In this document: positions 1 to 7,778 of the stretch, piece by piece
Layout of the letters: every line of letters starts with the position of its first letter
How positions within the stretch are numbered: the stretch's first letter is position 1
NCBI GenBank assembly: GCA_028280955.1
Contig: JANQKU010000007.1
Coordinates: forward strand, 1 to 41,151
Direction of reading: 5' to 3'
Source: Opitutaceae bacterium
Lineage (GTDB): Bacteria; Verrucomicrobiota; Verrucomicrobiia; Opitutales; Opitutaceae
DNA: 41,151 nucleotides
Notes under the pieces: generated by a model
The model's database searches: none
Told to the model about the DNA's origin: nothing
Seen by the model: the letters and a program-made list of their open reading frames with translations, nothing else
Translations under genes and position numbers: made by a program

Positions 1-655
1 CAAACATATGACATAGTGCGTCGTACCAATTCATGCCTCCGAAATGATACAAGAGTAGGCAGGCAACGGATAGTCCTATGTAAATCCACAGGAGGTGAGA
101 CACTGCTGATTGGACACGTCCTTCGTCAAAATCGGCGGTTGATCCGGAAGCTTCGTTTGAATAAAGTATTTTTGCGCCGGCTCCCAGAAACCCCAGAATG
201 GCCACGAAGAAAACGACCACTCCCATTCCTCCGATCCATTGACTCAAAGATCTCCAAAATAGTAGGCCTTTGGGAAGGCTTTCAATGTCAGTTAAGATAG
301 AAGCGCCCGTTGTGGTAAGGCCTGACGTGCTCTCAAAGAAAGCATTCATAATCCCAAAGTCGGGAACGATAAAGAGATAAGGAAGGGAACCGATGACACT
401 GGCGAGTAACCAGCCAAGCCCGATGAGGCAGAGCGCTTCTTTTCGAAAGAATTTCGAATGGCCTCCTTTGCCGAGGTAATAAAAAACCGCTGCTAAAGCG
501 GTGGAGATGGCAATACTGAAAAGAAAACCAGCCTTAGCGTTTCCTTCAGTTCCTTGCGAAGAAAAGATTAAAGAGATACCGAGGCATGCACTGAAAGCGA
601 TTGCCATCGCAATAAGAATGATGCTGAGCAGACGAAAAATAAGGGAGTAGTTCAT
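1..655 (-). CDS. trkH: Trk K+ uptake membrane subunit TrkH (3' end outside window)
   Basis: This is the channel-like membrane subunit of a Trk/Ktr potassium uptake system. It is missing from the ORF track because it has no stop in the window. Reading the minus strand from the ATG at 655 gives MNYSLIFRLLSIILIAMA and about 218 codons open to base 1. Several hydrophobic segments are visible, along with the selectivity-filter stretch FFESTSGLTTTGAS, which is diagnostic of the TrkH/KtrB family, and the conserved WRSLSQWIGGMG segment. TrkH proteins are usually about 480 residues, so more than half lies outside the window. It starts 16 bases after the trkA stop, which fits a trkA-trkH operon. Confidence 0.93.
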   Translation of the reverse strand, partial: MNYSLIFRLLSIILIAMAIAFSACLGISLIFSSQGTEGNAKAGFLFSIAISTALAAVFYYLGKGGHSKFFRKEALCLIGLGWLLASVIGSLPYLFIVPDFGIMNAFFESTSGLTTTGASILTDIESLPKGLLFWRSLSQWIGGMGVVVFFVAILGFLGAGAKILYSNEASGSTADFDEGRVQSAVSHLLWIYIGLSVACLLLYHFGGMNWYDALCHMF

Positions 656-671
656 TCTAACACCAGATCTC

Positions 672-2024
672 TCACGTTGTGAGAGAAAGCAGTTCGGAAA
701 TGGCGTCTTGTTTGATGATGGCCACAAGATGATCACCAGGTTCTATCTTGTCATTCGCCCCAGGTGTTCGGGCCTCGAACTTATGTAGAAGAGCGACGAT
801 GACACATCCGTGAGGCCATGAAATTTCCCGCAGGGTTTGATTGGCACAGAGACTCTTCTGAGAGACTTTTACTTCAAGAATACGCCCTGCATTGGCGGGC
901 AGATAGGCGAGTTCGATGAAATCTTCATCACTGAGGTAGCGAAGTACTTCATTGGCAGTAGCGATTCGGGGAGAGACAGCCATTTCGATTCCAAGTGTTT
1001 CATGGAAGCGTTCGATGACATCGGAATAGTCGGCTCGATTGTTTAGTAAGATAACGTGTTTAGTTCCCAGTTTAGATGCCTGTAAACATGTCATCATATT
1101 ATTTTCATCGTCCTTTGTGCTCGCGACAAAGAAATCCGCATCTCCAATCTGTTCTTCCTCAAATAGTCGTAAAGAAGTGCCTTCGCCATGAATGACAGTA
1201 ATATGAGGAAATTTCTCTGCCAGGGTACGACAGCGTTCGTGATTATCTTCGATGATACGAATCTTAAAACGAGGGTTACTCAAAAGACGAATAAGTGATA
1301 CGCCTGTTTCGCCACCTCCAAAAATGACAACTCTATGGATGGCTGTAGGAGTATGTTTAGTTTCAAAGAGGGATTTAGTTTCAAAGAGTTTCTCCGGGCG
1401 GCCGAAGATGGTTACATTATCTCCCGGTTGAAGAATCGTATTGGCGGTGGCCACAGATATTTCTTCATCACGCTGAATTAGGCCAACTCGCATTTGATTA
1501 TTGAGTTTTAATTGGGAGAGAGGTATTCCCACAACCTTCGAACCGGATTGAACTTCTACCAGTTGTACTTCGATGCTTCCTCGAGAGAAGTCTTCCACTG
1601 CTACACGTTCAGGGTTGCGAATCCTTTTGGCAATTTCAACGGCGGCCAGACGTTCCGGACTGAGGAGGTGATCGATTCCAAAATGGCTTTGATAATTGAT
1701 GATAGAGGTGTCCCTAAAGGTCTGATCATGGATGCGGCAGAAAGTATTTTCGGCTCCCAAGGCTTTGGCGAGAGAGCAGGATACGATGTTTGTTTCATCG
1801 TCACTCGTCATCGCGAGAAAGTAATTACACTTTTGAACACCAGCAGTGATCAGGATCCGAGCAGAACTTCCATTCCCATGGAAAACCTTTACGTCAAATT
1901 CCTCATCTATACGGATTGTTTTGCTCTCAGATCTTTCGATGATGGTAACGTCATGTGATCGGCGACTCAAAATTTCACAGAGGAAAGAGCCGACTTCACC
2001 GGCTCCAATAATGATTATTTTCAT
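672..2024 (-). CDS. trkA: Trk system K+ uptake regulatory protein TrkA
   Basis: This is the cytoplasmic NAD(H)-binding gating subunit of the Trk potassium transporter. At 450 residues it has the usual full length, with two tandem RCK units. The first nucleotide-binding fold opens with IIIIGAGEVGSFLCE at residues 3-17; the second begins VVIFGGGETGVSLIRLL near residue 235. Each is followed by a TrkA-C-like domain, and the last one ends in IEPGDHLVAI. The ATG has no Shine-Dalgarno sequence before it. trkH follows directly. Between the two halves the protein carries a doubled LFETK motif, encoded by an 18-base tandem duplication. It is divergent from the TonB receptor gene. Confidence 0.95.
   Translation of the reverse strand: MKIIIIGAGEVGSFLCEILSRRSHDVTIIERSESKTIRIDEEFDVKVFHGNGSSARILITAGVQKCNYFLAMTSDDETNIVSCSLAKALGAENTFCRIHDQTFRDTSIINYQSHFGIDHLLSPERLAAVEIAKRIRNPERVAVEDFSRGSIEVQLVEVQSGSKVVGIPLSQLKLNNQMRVGLIQRDEEISVATANTILQPGDNVTIFGRPEKLFETKSLFETKHTPTAIHRVVIFGGGETGVSLIRLLSNPRFKIRIIEDNHERCRTLAEKFPHITVIHGEGTSLRLFEEEQIGDADFFVASTKDDENNMMTCLQASKLGTKHVILLNNRADYSDVIERFHETLGIEMAVSPRIATANEVLRYLSDEDFIELAYLPANAGRILEVKVSQKSLCANQTLREISWPHGCVIVALLHKFEARTPGANDKIEPGDHLVAIIKQDAISELLSLTT
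1356..1391. repeat. 18-base tandem duplication inside trkA
   Basis: Two adjacent 18-base units share a perfect 15-base core, TTTAGTTTCAAAGAG, at 1356-1370 and 1374-1388. In the trkA frame this duplicates LFETK in the linker between the first RCK unit and the second Rossmann fold. The reading frame is kept. It looks like replication slippage in a tolerant linker. Confidence 0.85.
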
Positions 2025-2109
2025 GCGGATTGAGACTGTAGGTTAAGGTGTTGGGGACATCAAGAACTCTTAGAAACAGCCTGAAAGGATGGATTGGGGG
2101 TGAATGGGT

Positions 2110-2144
2110 TATTGTTAAGTAAAAATAAAAAATAGATAACAATA
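2110..2144 (+). promoter_or_regulatory. Candidate promoter with overlapping dyad before the TonB receptor
   Basis: A perfect 8-base inverted repeat, TATTGTTA (2110-2117) and TAACAATA (2137-2144), flanks a 19-base A-rich spacer. TTGTTA (2112-2117) and GATAAC (2135-2140) also read as -35 and -10 elements, each matching 4 of 6 consensus bases, with a 17-base spacer. Transcription would begin near 2148, about 38 bases before the preferred ATG at 2186. Repeat arms that coincide with promoter elements suggest an operator. This is inference from sequence only. Confidence 0.4.
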
Positions 2145-2185
2145 GCTTGTATTTTTGAATGATTTACTCAATTTACGGCACCGAT

Positions 2186-4054
2186 ATGCATCGATTTTTC
2201 TTACTCTTGTCAATTTTTGGAACAGTTGTTTACGGAAACGTCTCTGACGATAACCGGATTGAAGATAATGAAGAGGAAATTGTGACTTTGCCGGCTTTTG
2301 TTGTGGTTGAAAAAAGGGTTGCGATCGAAGACTCGGTTCCAACTTTTTCAATGCCGGTGACAGCCCTCCGCTTTGAGCCAACGGTGGATCTGCAGACTCG
2401 GAATTTTGGAGAAGCGCAGGGTGATGTGAGTATCCGGGGAGGAATCTTTGAGGGAACAGGGTTTGTGGTAGGTGGCATTACTTTGTATGATCCACAGACG
2501 GGGCACTATGCTGCGGAAATCCCGATTGCGCCAGCTATGTTGACCGGACCTTCTGTGCTGACCGGAATCGATAACGCTGTAACAGGTGTGAATGCGACGG
2601 CCGGCACCATTGCTTATCAATGGAGGCCTATCACAACAGGAGGTAAACTATCTGCTGGATTTGGAGAAGATGATTTTAATCGTCAGAGTCTTTATCTGGG
2701 ACAAGAACTCGGTAGCATTGGAGATGATTTTGAAATTGGAGTGGATTTTGATTTATCGCGTTCTGAATCAGATGGAACGGTGGTAAACGGAGATCACTTG
2801 TTTGAACGATTTTCGGGTCGTTTGCAGATAAGGGGAGATGCTTCACAGACAGATTTATTTGCTGGGTATCAGTCTAAGTTTTTTGGTTGGCCCAATTTGT
2901 ATACCCCTTTTGGAGTTGCTGAAACAGAGAATCTCCAAACGACTTTGATTTTACTCAATCACAAGATGCTTTTTGCAGAGGGTGATTTTCTGGAGCTATC
3001 AAGCTATTATCGCAGGAACAAGGATGACTACGAGTTCGACCGTTTTCGACCGGGTATTTTTAATCCTTTTCAGCATGAAACAAAGGTTTCTGGATTTGGC
3101 TTTAACGGACGTGAATCGGTAGGAGAGATTGTCTGGAATTATCGAGTGGAAGTCCTGGGTGATGAGATTGAATCCACGGCTCTTACCTTTGGTAATTTTC
3201 GAAGTCGAACATACCTCAAAGCCAGTTTGGTCCCAGAAAAAACATGGGTACACTCAGGATCACGGGAGATCACTGCACGAGTTGGAGTTGTCTATGACGA
3301 TACCAATAGGGATTCCTCAGCAGTTTCTCCATTAGTGGAAATCGCTGTGAAAGATCAATGTACTGAAGGGGTGAATACACGTTGGTATTTACAGTATTCA
3401 GGTGCCTCGAGAGTCGCTGGATATACGGCATTGAATTCTAACCCAAGTGGCGGGCTCTTTAGGGGACGTAGCGATCTTGAGAGAGAGAAGAGTAAGAATA
3501 TAGAAGTCGGAACAGAATGGGACGGGCAAAAATGGTCATTCCAGACGGCGGTGTTTTTCCGGCAAGATGATCCTTTGGTGGACTGGACTTACAGCGCTTC
3601 TGCAACCTCGGCCCGTTCTGCCAACGAGGTGGCTATTGATGTCTTTGGTATTGAAGTCGTTTATGTGAAACAGTGGAAAAAAATTGATTTAGTATTAGGC
3701 TATACCTTGCTGGATAAGGATTCGGATTATGGGAATGCTCTTGTGGATGCCAGTTTCTATGCGCTCAATTACGCCAGGCACCGGTTGACGGCAGCAATGA
3801 CTTTACGGTTGGGTGGAGGCTTTGAAATCCGCAGTGATAATGAGCTGCGTTTTCAGGAAAAAAACAGTTTGCACACAGTTGGAGGAGATGAGGCGATTTT
3901 ATCTTCCATCGGCCTTTATTATTCTTTGCCCAACTGGCCTGAACTCGAAATCGGTTTGCTGGTGGACAATCTATGGGACGACGATTTTCAAGAAATTCCA
4001 GCGGTTCCAGCCGCCGGTAGGCAAGTATCGGCGAATATATCCTATCGCTGGTAA
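2186..4054 (+). CDS. TonB-dependent outer-membrane receptor
   Basis: This is an outer-membrane beta-barrel for TonB-driven uptake of an unknown ligand such as a siderophore, cobalamin or glycan. I prefer the ATG at 2186 over the ORF-track start at 2159. It gives a clean signal peptide, MHRFFLLLSIFGTVVYG, and leaves room for the putative promoter. A TonB-box-like VTLPAFVVVEKR follows, of a style common in Opitutae receptors. Next comes a plug domain with DVSIRGGIFEGTGFVVGG, then a long run of alternating beta-strand sequence. It ends ANISYRW, with the terminal aromatic residue typical of outer-membrane barrels. At about 622 residues it is on the short side. No ligand-specific neighbour is present, so the substrate cannot be assigned. 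Confidence 0.85.
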   Translation: MHRFFLLLSIFGTVVYGNVSDDNRIEDNEEEIVTLPAFVVVEKRVAIEDSVPTFSMPVTALRFEPTVDLQTRNFGEAQGDVSIRGGIFEGTGFVVGGITLYDPQTGHYAAEIPIAPAMLTGPSVLTGIDNAVTGVNATAGTIAYQWRPITTGGKLSAGFGEDDFNRQSLYLGQELGSIGDDFEIGVDFDLSRSESDGTVVNGDHLFERFSGRLQIRGDASQTDLFAGYQSKFFGWPNLYTPFGVAETENLQTTLILLNHKMLFAEGDFLELSSYYRRNKDDYEFDRFRPGIFNPFQHETKVSGFGFNGRESVGEIVWNYRVEVLGDEIESTALTFGNFRSRTYLKASLVPEKTWVHSGSREITARVGVVYDDTNRDSSAVSPLVEIAVKDQCTEGVNTRWYLQYSGASRVAGYTALNSNPSGGLFRGRSDLEREKSKNIEVGTEWDGQKWSFQTAVFFRQDDPLVDWTYSASATSARSANEVAIDVFGIEVVYVKQWKKIDLVLGYTLLDKDSDYGNALVDASFYALNYARHRLTAAMTLRLGGGFEIRSDNELRFQEKNSLHTVGGDEAILSSIGLYYSLPNWPELEIGLLVDNLWDDDFQEIPAVPAAGRQVSANISYRW

Positions 4055-4067
4055 TTAGCCCCTTCGA

Positions 4068-4094
4068 GACCGTCAGAGTTTAACTCTGGCGGTC
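4068..4094. terminator. Stem-loop between convergent genes
   Basis: GACCGTCAGAG (4068-4078) pairs with CTCTGGCGGTC (4084-4094), forming an 11-base stem with one T-G wobble and a five-base loop, TTTAA. It lies where the TonB receptor gene and the ABC exporter gene converge, and it overlaps the exporter stop codon. No good U-tract follows on either strand, so it may act as a weak or Rho-assisted bidirectional terminator or as an mRNA end stabiliser. Confidence 0.5.
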
Positions 4095-5807
4095 GTAGAG
4101 AGTTTTGTAGAGGGCGCACTCTTGGTAGAGAGTTTCGTGACTGCCTGTTGCAATTATTTTTCCCTGTTCAAATACCAAAATCGTATTGGCGTCTCGAATG
4201 GTACTGAAACGGTGTGCAATGATGAAGACCGTTTTGTTCTGCATCAAATGACGCAGAGCCTTTTGAATTTTTTCTTCACTTTCCGAATCCAGTGAAGAGG
4301 TGGCTTCGTCTAAAATGAGAATAGGTGCATTGCGTAAAAACGCACGGGCAACAGCGAGGCGTTGTTTTTGTCCGCCGGAAAGGAGAACCCCACGTTCGCC
4401 GACCAGTGTTTCATATTTATCCGGTAGTTGTTCGATGAATTCGTGAGCAAATGCTTGCTTGGCAGCCTTTTCGATCTGTTCACGATCAGATGAAGGGTCT
4501 CCCATTCGCAGATTTTCCAGAATGGTTGTATTAAAAAGGAAAGGATCTTGAGGGACGACAGCGATGTGCTTCCTTAAATCGGCAATGCGAAGATTGCGGA
4601 TATCGATACCGTCTACTGTTAAACTTCCGTTTGTCACATCATAGAAACGAGGAATTAAGTTGGCGAAAGTTGATTTTCCCGCCCCGCTGGGACCGACCAG
4701 AGCGCAGACCGTTCCTGGTGGAATGTGCACGTCAATATCCGTAAGAGTGGGTGTTTCTCCATATGAAAAACTGACGTTAGATAATTTGATATCTCCTCGA
4801 ATGGTATGACAGGGTTGTGGATCTTCAGGATCGGAGAGCTCGACCGGCATTTTCAGAATTTCATCGATTCGCTCAATGGCGCCTACCCCTCTTTGGATCT
4901 GATTGTGAACAGTGCCCATTTTTTTAATAGGATCATAGCACATTTGAATGGCTCCGAGGATGGAGAGAAAAACTTCCCAACCAATTTGAGCCTTATAGGC
5001 GTAGTAGAAGGAAAGGCCTACTCCGACTGCACAGATAATTTCGATGATCGGGGTTAAGATATAGGTGTATTTGACCACCTTCATTTGCACATGAAAAAGA
5101 CTACGAACGGTCTGAATAAATTGATCCGTTTCACGTTTTTCCAAGCCAAACGCGCGGACTTCTTTTGCGGCATTGATATTTTCAGAAACTCTCTCAGAAG
5201 TAGCTCCCAGTTGTTTTTGTGTTTGTGCTGCTCGTTTCAGCAGATTTTTACCAATGAGCCGAATGGGGAAGATTAAGAGAGGGATGATGGCTAAACTGAG
5301 GAGGAGGAAAATAACGCTATTGTTTTGCCAGGCTAACCAAGTTAAGTAACCGAGAGCAGCTAAAAGAGTGAGGGGTTGTTTGATCAGATCATTAGTGACA
5401 CCTGTGAGAGTTTGTTGTACTTGAAGGGTATCTGTCATCACTCGCGAGAGAAGATCCCCCGAAGCATTTTTATTGAAGAAAGAAAGCGGTAAAATTTGCA
5501 GCTTTTTAAAAAAATCGATGCGAATGGCTTCAAGAATGCCTACGCCAACATGATTGATCAGGTAAGTATTAAAAAAACCAAAAACACCACGAATACAAAA
5601 TAACCCGGGGATGAGAGAGGCATAACCAATTAGGGTTAAGTTGGATAAATTGTTTTCTCCACTGAATACTTTCGGAAAAACAATTTTAATTAATAAAGGT
5701 AAGCCCAGTCCGTTGGCTATACCATAGACAGCTCCACAAAAAAGACCTAGTCCGAGTACACCCAAAAAAGGTCGAACATAATGTTTATAAGGGAGCAGTT
5801 TATTCAC
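4080..5807 (-). CDS. MsbA-like ABC exporter (fused permease and ATPase)
   Basis: This is a half-size ABC exporter expected to work as a homodimer in the inner membrane. It is most like lipid A or multidrug flippases of the MsbA family. The N-terminal half (about residues 10-310) is a six-helix type-1 exporter domain. The ATPase has Walker A GPSGAGKST (372-380), signature LSGGQKQR (476-483), Walker B ILILDE (496-501) and the switch histidine in AHRFST (H532). The length of 575 residues is normal. The start codon is GTG with no Shine-Dalgarno sequence. It is the last gene of the minus-strand run after oppC, 54 bases away. It is not an Opp ATPase, since it carries its own membrane domain. The substrate is not shown. 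Confidence 0.88.
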   Translation of the reverse strand: MNKLLPYKHYVRPFLGVLGLGLFCGAVYGIANGLGLPLLIKIVFPKVFSGENNLSNLTLIGYASLIPGLFCIRGVFGFFNTYLINHVGVGILEAIRIDFFKKLQILPLSFFNKNASGDLLSRVMTDTLQVQQTLTGVTNDLIKQPLTLLAALGYLTWLAWQNNSVIFLLLSLAIIPLLIFPIRLIGKNLLKRAAQTQKQLGATSERVSENINAAKEVRAFGLEKRETDQFIQTVRSLFHVQMKVVKYTYILTPIIEIICAVGVGLSFYYAYKAQIGWEVFLSILGAIQMCYDPIKKMGTVHNQIQRGVGAIERIDEILKMPVELSDPEDPQPCHTIRGDIKLSNVSFSYGETPTLTDIDVHIPPGTVCALVGPSGAGKSTFANLIPRFYDVTNGSLTVDGIDIRNLRIADLRKHIAVVPQDPFLFNTTILENLRMGDPSSDREQIEKAAKQAFAHEFIEQLPDKYETLVGERGVLLSGGQKQRLAVARAFLRNAPILILDEATSSLDSESEEKIQKALRHLMQNKTVFIIAHRFSTIRDANTILVFEQGKIIATGSHETLYQECALYKTLYDRQS

Positions 5808-5861
5808 GGTTTTACCAAAGTTGTGGAAAGGCTGGACTCAGAGATAAGATTTGGCGAGCTA

Positions 5862-6773
5862 TCAATCTTTCGATGCTCGAACGTCAAGAGCGTCTCGTAA
5901 GCCGTCCCCGAGAAAATTCAGAGAAAAGAGAGTCAGAGCAAAAGCGAACCCCGGAAAAATCAGCAGCCAAGAGAACTCTTCCATTTTATCAGCCCCGTCT
6001 TTTATCAGTGATCCGAGTGAACTCATAGGGGCCTGAACTCCGAGACCTAGAAAACTGAGAAACGCTTCCAGAAGCATAACAGCTGGAATCGTGAGAGTTG
6101 TATAGACAATAACCGGGCCCAGGATATTGGGAATCATATGGCGAAAGATAATCCGAGGTGTTCCCAGGCCCAAGGAATGAGCTGCTTCGATAAACTCCTG
6201 TTTACGTAACGAGAGAATCTGACCTCGAACAATTCGAGCCATGGTCAACCATTCAACGGCTCCGATAGCGACAAAGAGCAGAATGATATTCTGGCCAAAG
6301 AAAACCATTAGGAGAATAACAAAAATGGTGAAGGGCAGAGCATAAAGAATATCGACCAGGCGCATCATAAAGGCATCCGTCTTACCTCCAAAAAAACCGG
6401 AGATGGCTCCATAGGTAACCCCAATGGTGAGCGAAACAAAAGTAGCGCTTAAGCCCACTGCTAAAGAAATTCGACCGCCGTAGAGGATGCGGGCAAACAT
6501 ATCGCGTCCTAGGATATCTGTGCCCAACCAGTGATCCAGACTTGGGCTAGTCGCTCCAAGATTTGTTCTCTGGATACGATATTCTTCTCCTAGAAAAAAT
6601 GGTCCAAGGACACAAAGGGTGAAGAAGATAAGGATAAAGATACCGCCAAAAAGAGCCAGATGGTTTTTCTTTAGGCGAAGCCAAGCATCCTTCCATAGGG
6701 AAGTGCCCTTTTCGATCTCATCGGGAGAAAGTGAAATGGAGGATGGGAGCTTTTCTGCGGAAGGGGAGAGCAT
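5862..6773 (-). CDS. oppC: Oligopeptide ABC transporter permease, OppC/DppC type
   Basis: This is the second inner-membrane permease of a peptide-type ABC importer. The N-terminal extension has the OppC_N character (KDAWLRLKKNHLALFGG), then GTDILGRDMFARILYGGRISL, which is strongly conserved in OppC/DppC. The ATPase-contacting EAA loop is visible as EAAHSLGLGTPRIIFRHMIPN, about residue 195. The 303-residue length is normal. It lies 20 bases downstream of oppB. The partner ATPases OppD and OppF are not encoded nearby. Confidence 0.93.
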   Translation of the reverse strand: MLSPSAEKLPSSISLSPDEIEKGTSLWKDAWLRLKKNHLALFGGIFILIFFTLCVLGPFFLGEEYRIQRTNLGATSPSLDHWLGTDILGRDMFARILYGGRISLAVGLSATFVSLTIGVTYGAISGFFGGKTDAFMMRLVDILYALPFTIFVILLMVFFGQNIILLFVAIGAVEWLTMARIVRGQILSLRKQEFIEAAHSLGLGTPRIIFRHMIPNILGPVIVYTTLTIPAVMLLEAFLSFLGLGVQAPMSSLGSLIKDGADKMEEFSWLLIFPGFAFALTLFSLNFLGDGLRDALDVRASKD

Positions 6774-6793
6774 TCGTTTAAGTAGCTTCTTAG

Positions 6794-7714
6794 TTATTCG
6801 AACTTAAGTTTTGGATTGAGCCAGACTTGTACGATATCGACCAGCAGGTTAAAAACGATGATTAGGGTTGCGTAGAGAATCACTGTTCCGAGGACAAGGG
6901 TGTAGTCGCGGTTAAAGGCAGAGTTGACAAATTCCCTACCCAGACCCGGCACTTGAAAAATTGTCTCAATGACAAATGAGCCACTGATAATACCAGCGAC
7001 AGCTGGCCCGAGAAAAGAGACAACGGGAAGGAGACCTCCTTTGAGAGAATGTTTCAGGATCACTCGTGTTTCCGAAGCTCCCTTTGCGCGTGCGGTGCGA
7101 ATAAAATCCTGGGAAAGAACCTCTCGCATACCTCCGCGAGTAAGACGTGCGATGTAGGCAGCATAATATCCACCCAGGGTGAGGGCAGGTAGGACTCTAT
7201 CAATTGGGTCAAACCAGCCTGAAGCATTGAACCAACCCATTTTAATAGAACAGAATAAAACGAGTAAAGGACCGAGGACAAAGGTTGGTAGGCAGATACC
7301 TACCATAGAAATAGTACTGGGAATATAATCGAGCCAGCTGTTGGGTTTGAGAGATGCGAGGATACCCAGACTGAGACCGAGAAAAAGAGCGACGGCTAAA
7401 GACCAGGCTCCCAGTTCCAGAGATACGGGTAATTTTTGTGCGATGATTTCGTTGACTGTGCGATTACTGTATTTGAAAGAAGGTCCAAAGTCTCCATGAA
7501 ATAATAGATTCCCCATATAGCTGAGATACTGATTAAGGAGGGGTTTATCCATCCCGTAGTGGGCTTCCAGATTACGGAGAACTTCCGGGGTAATGGCTTT
7601 TTCGGCAGTGAAAGGACCTCCAGGCACAAAACGGAGCATAAAGAAGGTAACCGTTATGAGAATGAGCAGAACGGGGATTGCCTGAAAGATTCTCCCAGTG
7701 ATGTAGCGGATCAT
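6794..7714 (-). CDS. oppB: Oligopeptide ABC transporter permease, OppB/DppB type
   Basis: This is the first inner-membrane permease of the peptide importer. It begins with the typical OppB helix MIRYITGRIFQAIPVLLILITV followed by FVPGGPF. It has the periplasmic segment YGMDKPLLNQY, an EAA-like coupling loop (RTARAKGASETRVILKHS) and the C-terminal GLGREFVNSAFNRDY. The 306-residue length is standard, with about six membrane helices. It sits between the second binding protein and oppC in the same direction. The gap to the binding-protein gene is 64 bases, with no obvious promoter or terminator. Confidence 0.94.
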   Translation of the reverse strand: MIRYITGRIFQAIPVLLILITVTFFMLRFVPGGPFTAEKAITPEVLRNLEAHYGMDKPLLNQYLSYMGNLLFHGDFGPSFKYSNRTVNEIIAQKLPVSLELGAWSLAVALFLGLSLGILASLKPNSWLDYIPSTISMVGICLPTFVLGPLLVLFCSIKMGWFNASGWFDPIDRVLPALTLGGYYAAYIARLTRGGMREVLSQDFIRTARAKGASETRVILKHSLKGGLLPVVSFLGPAVAGIISGSFVIETIFQVPGLGREFVNSAFNRDYTLVLGTVILYATLIIVFNLLVDIVQVWLNPKLKFE

Positions 7715-7778
7715 AAATGAATGAAGCGTTTAGTCTAAAGGAAGGAATGAGTCGCAGGAAAACACAAAAATAGTTTTA

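Noticed and set aside
1512-1958. 148-residue plus-strand ORF
   Set aside because: It lies wholly antisense to trkA, whose Rossmann and RCK motifs are unambiguous; the plus-strand product shows no recognisable motif.
4080-5807. ABC gene as the missing ATPase of the Opp transporter
   Set aside because: It has its own six-helix exporter domain, so it is a complete half-transporter of the MsbA type and not an OppD/OppF subunit.
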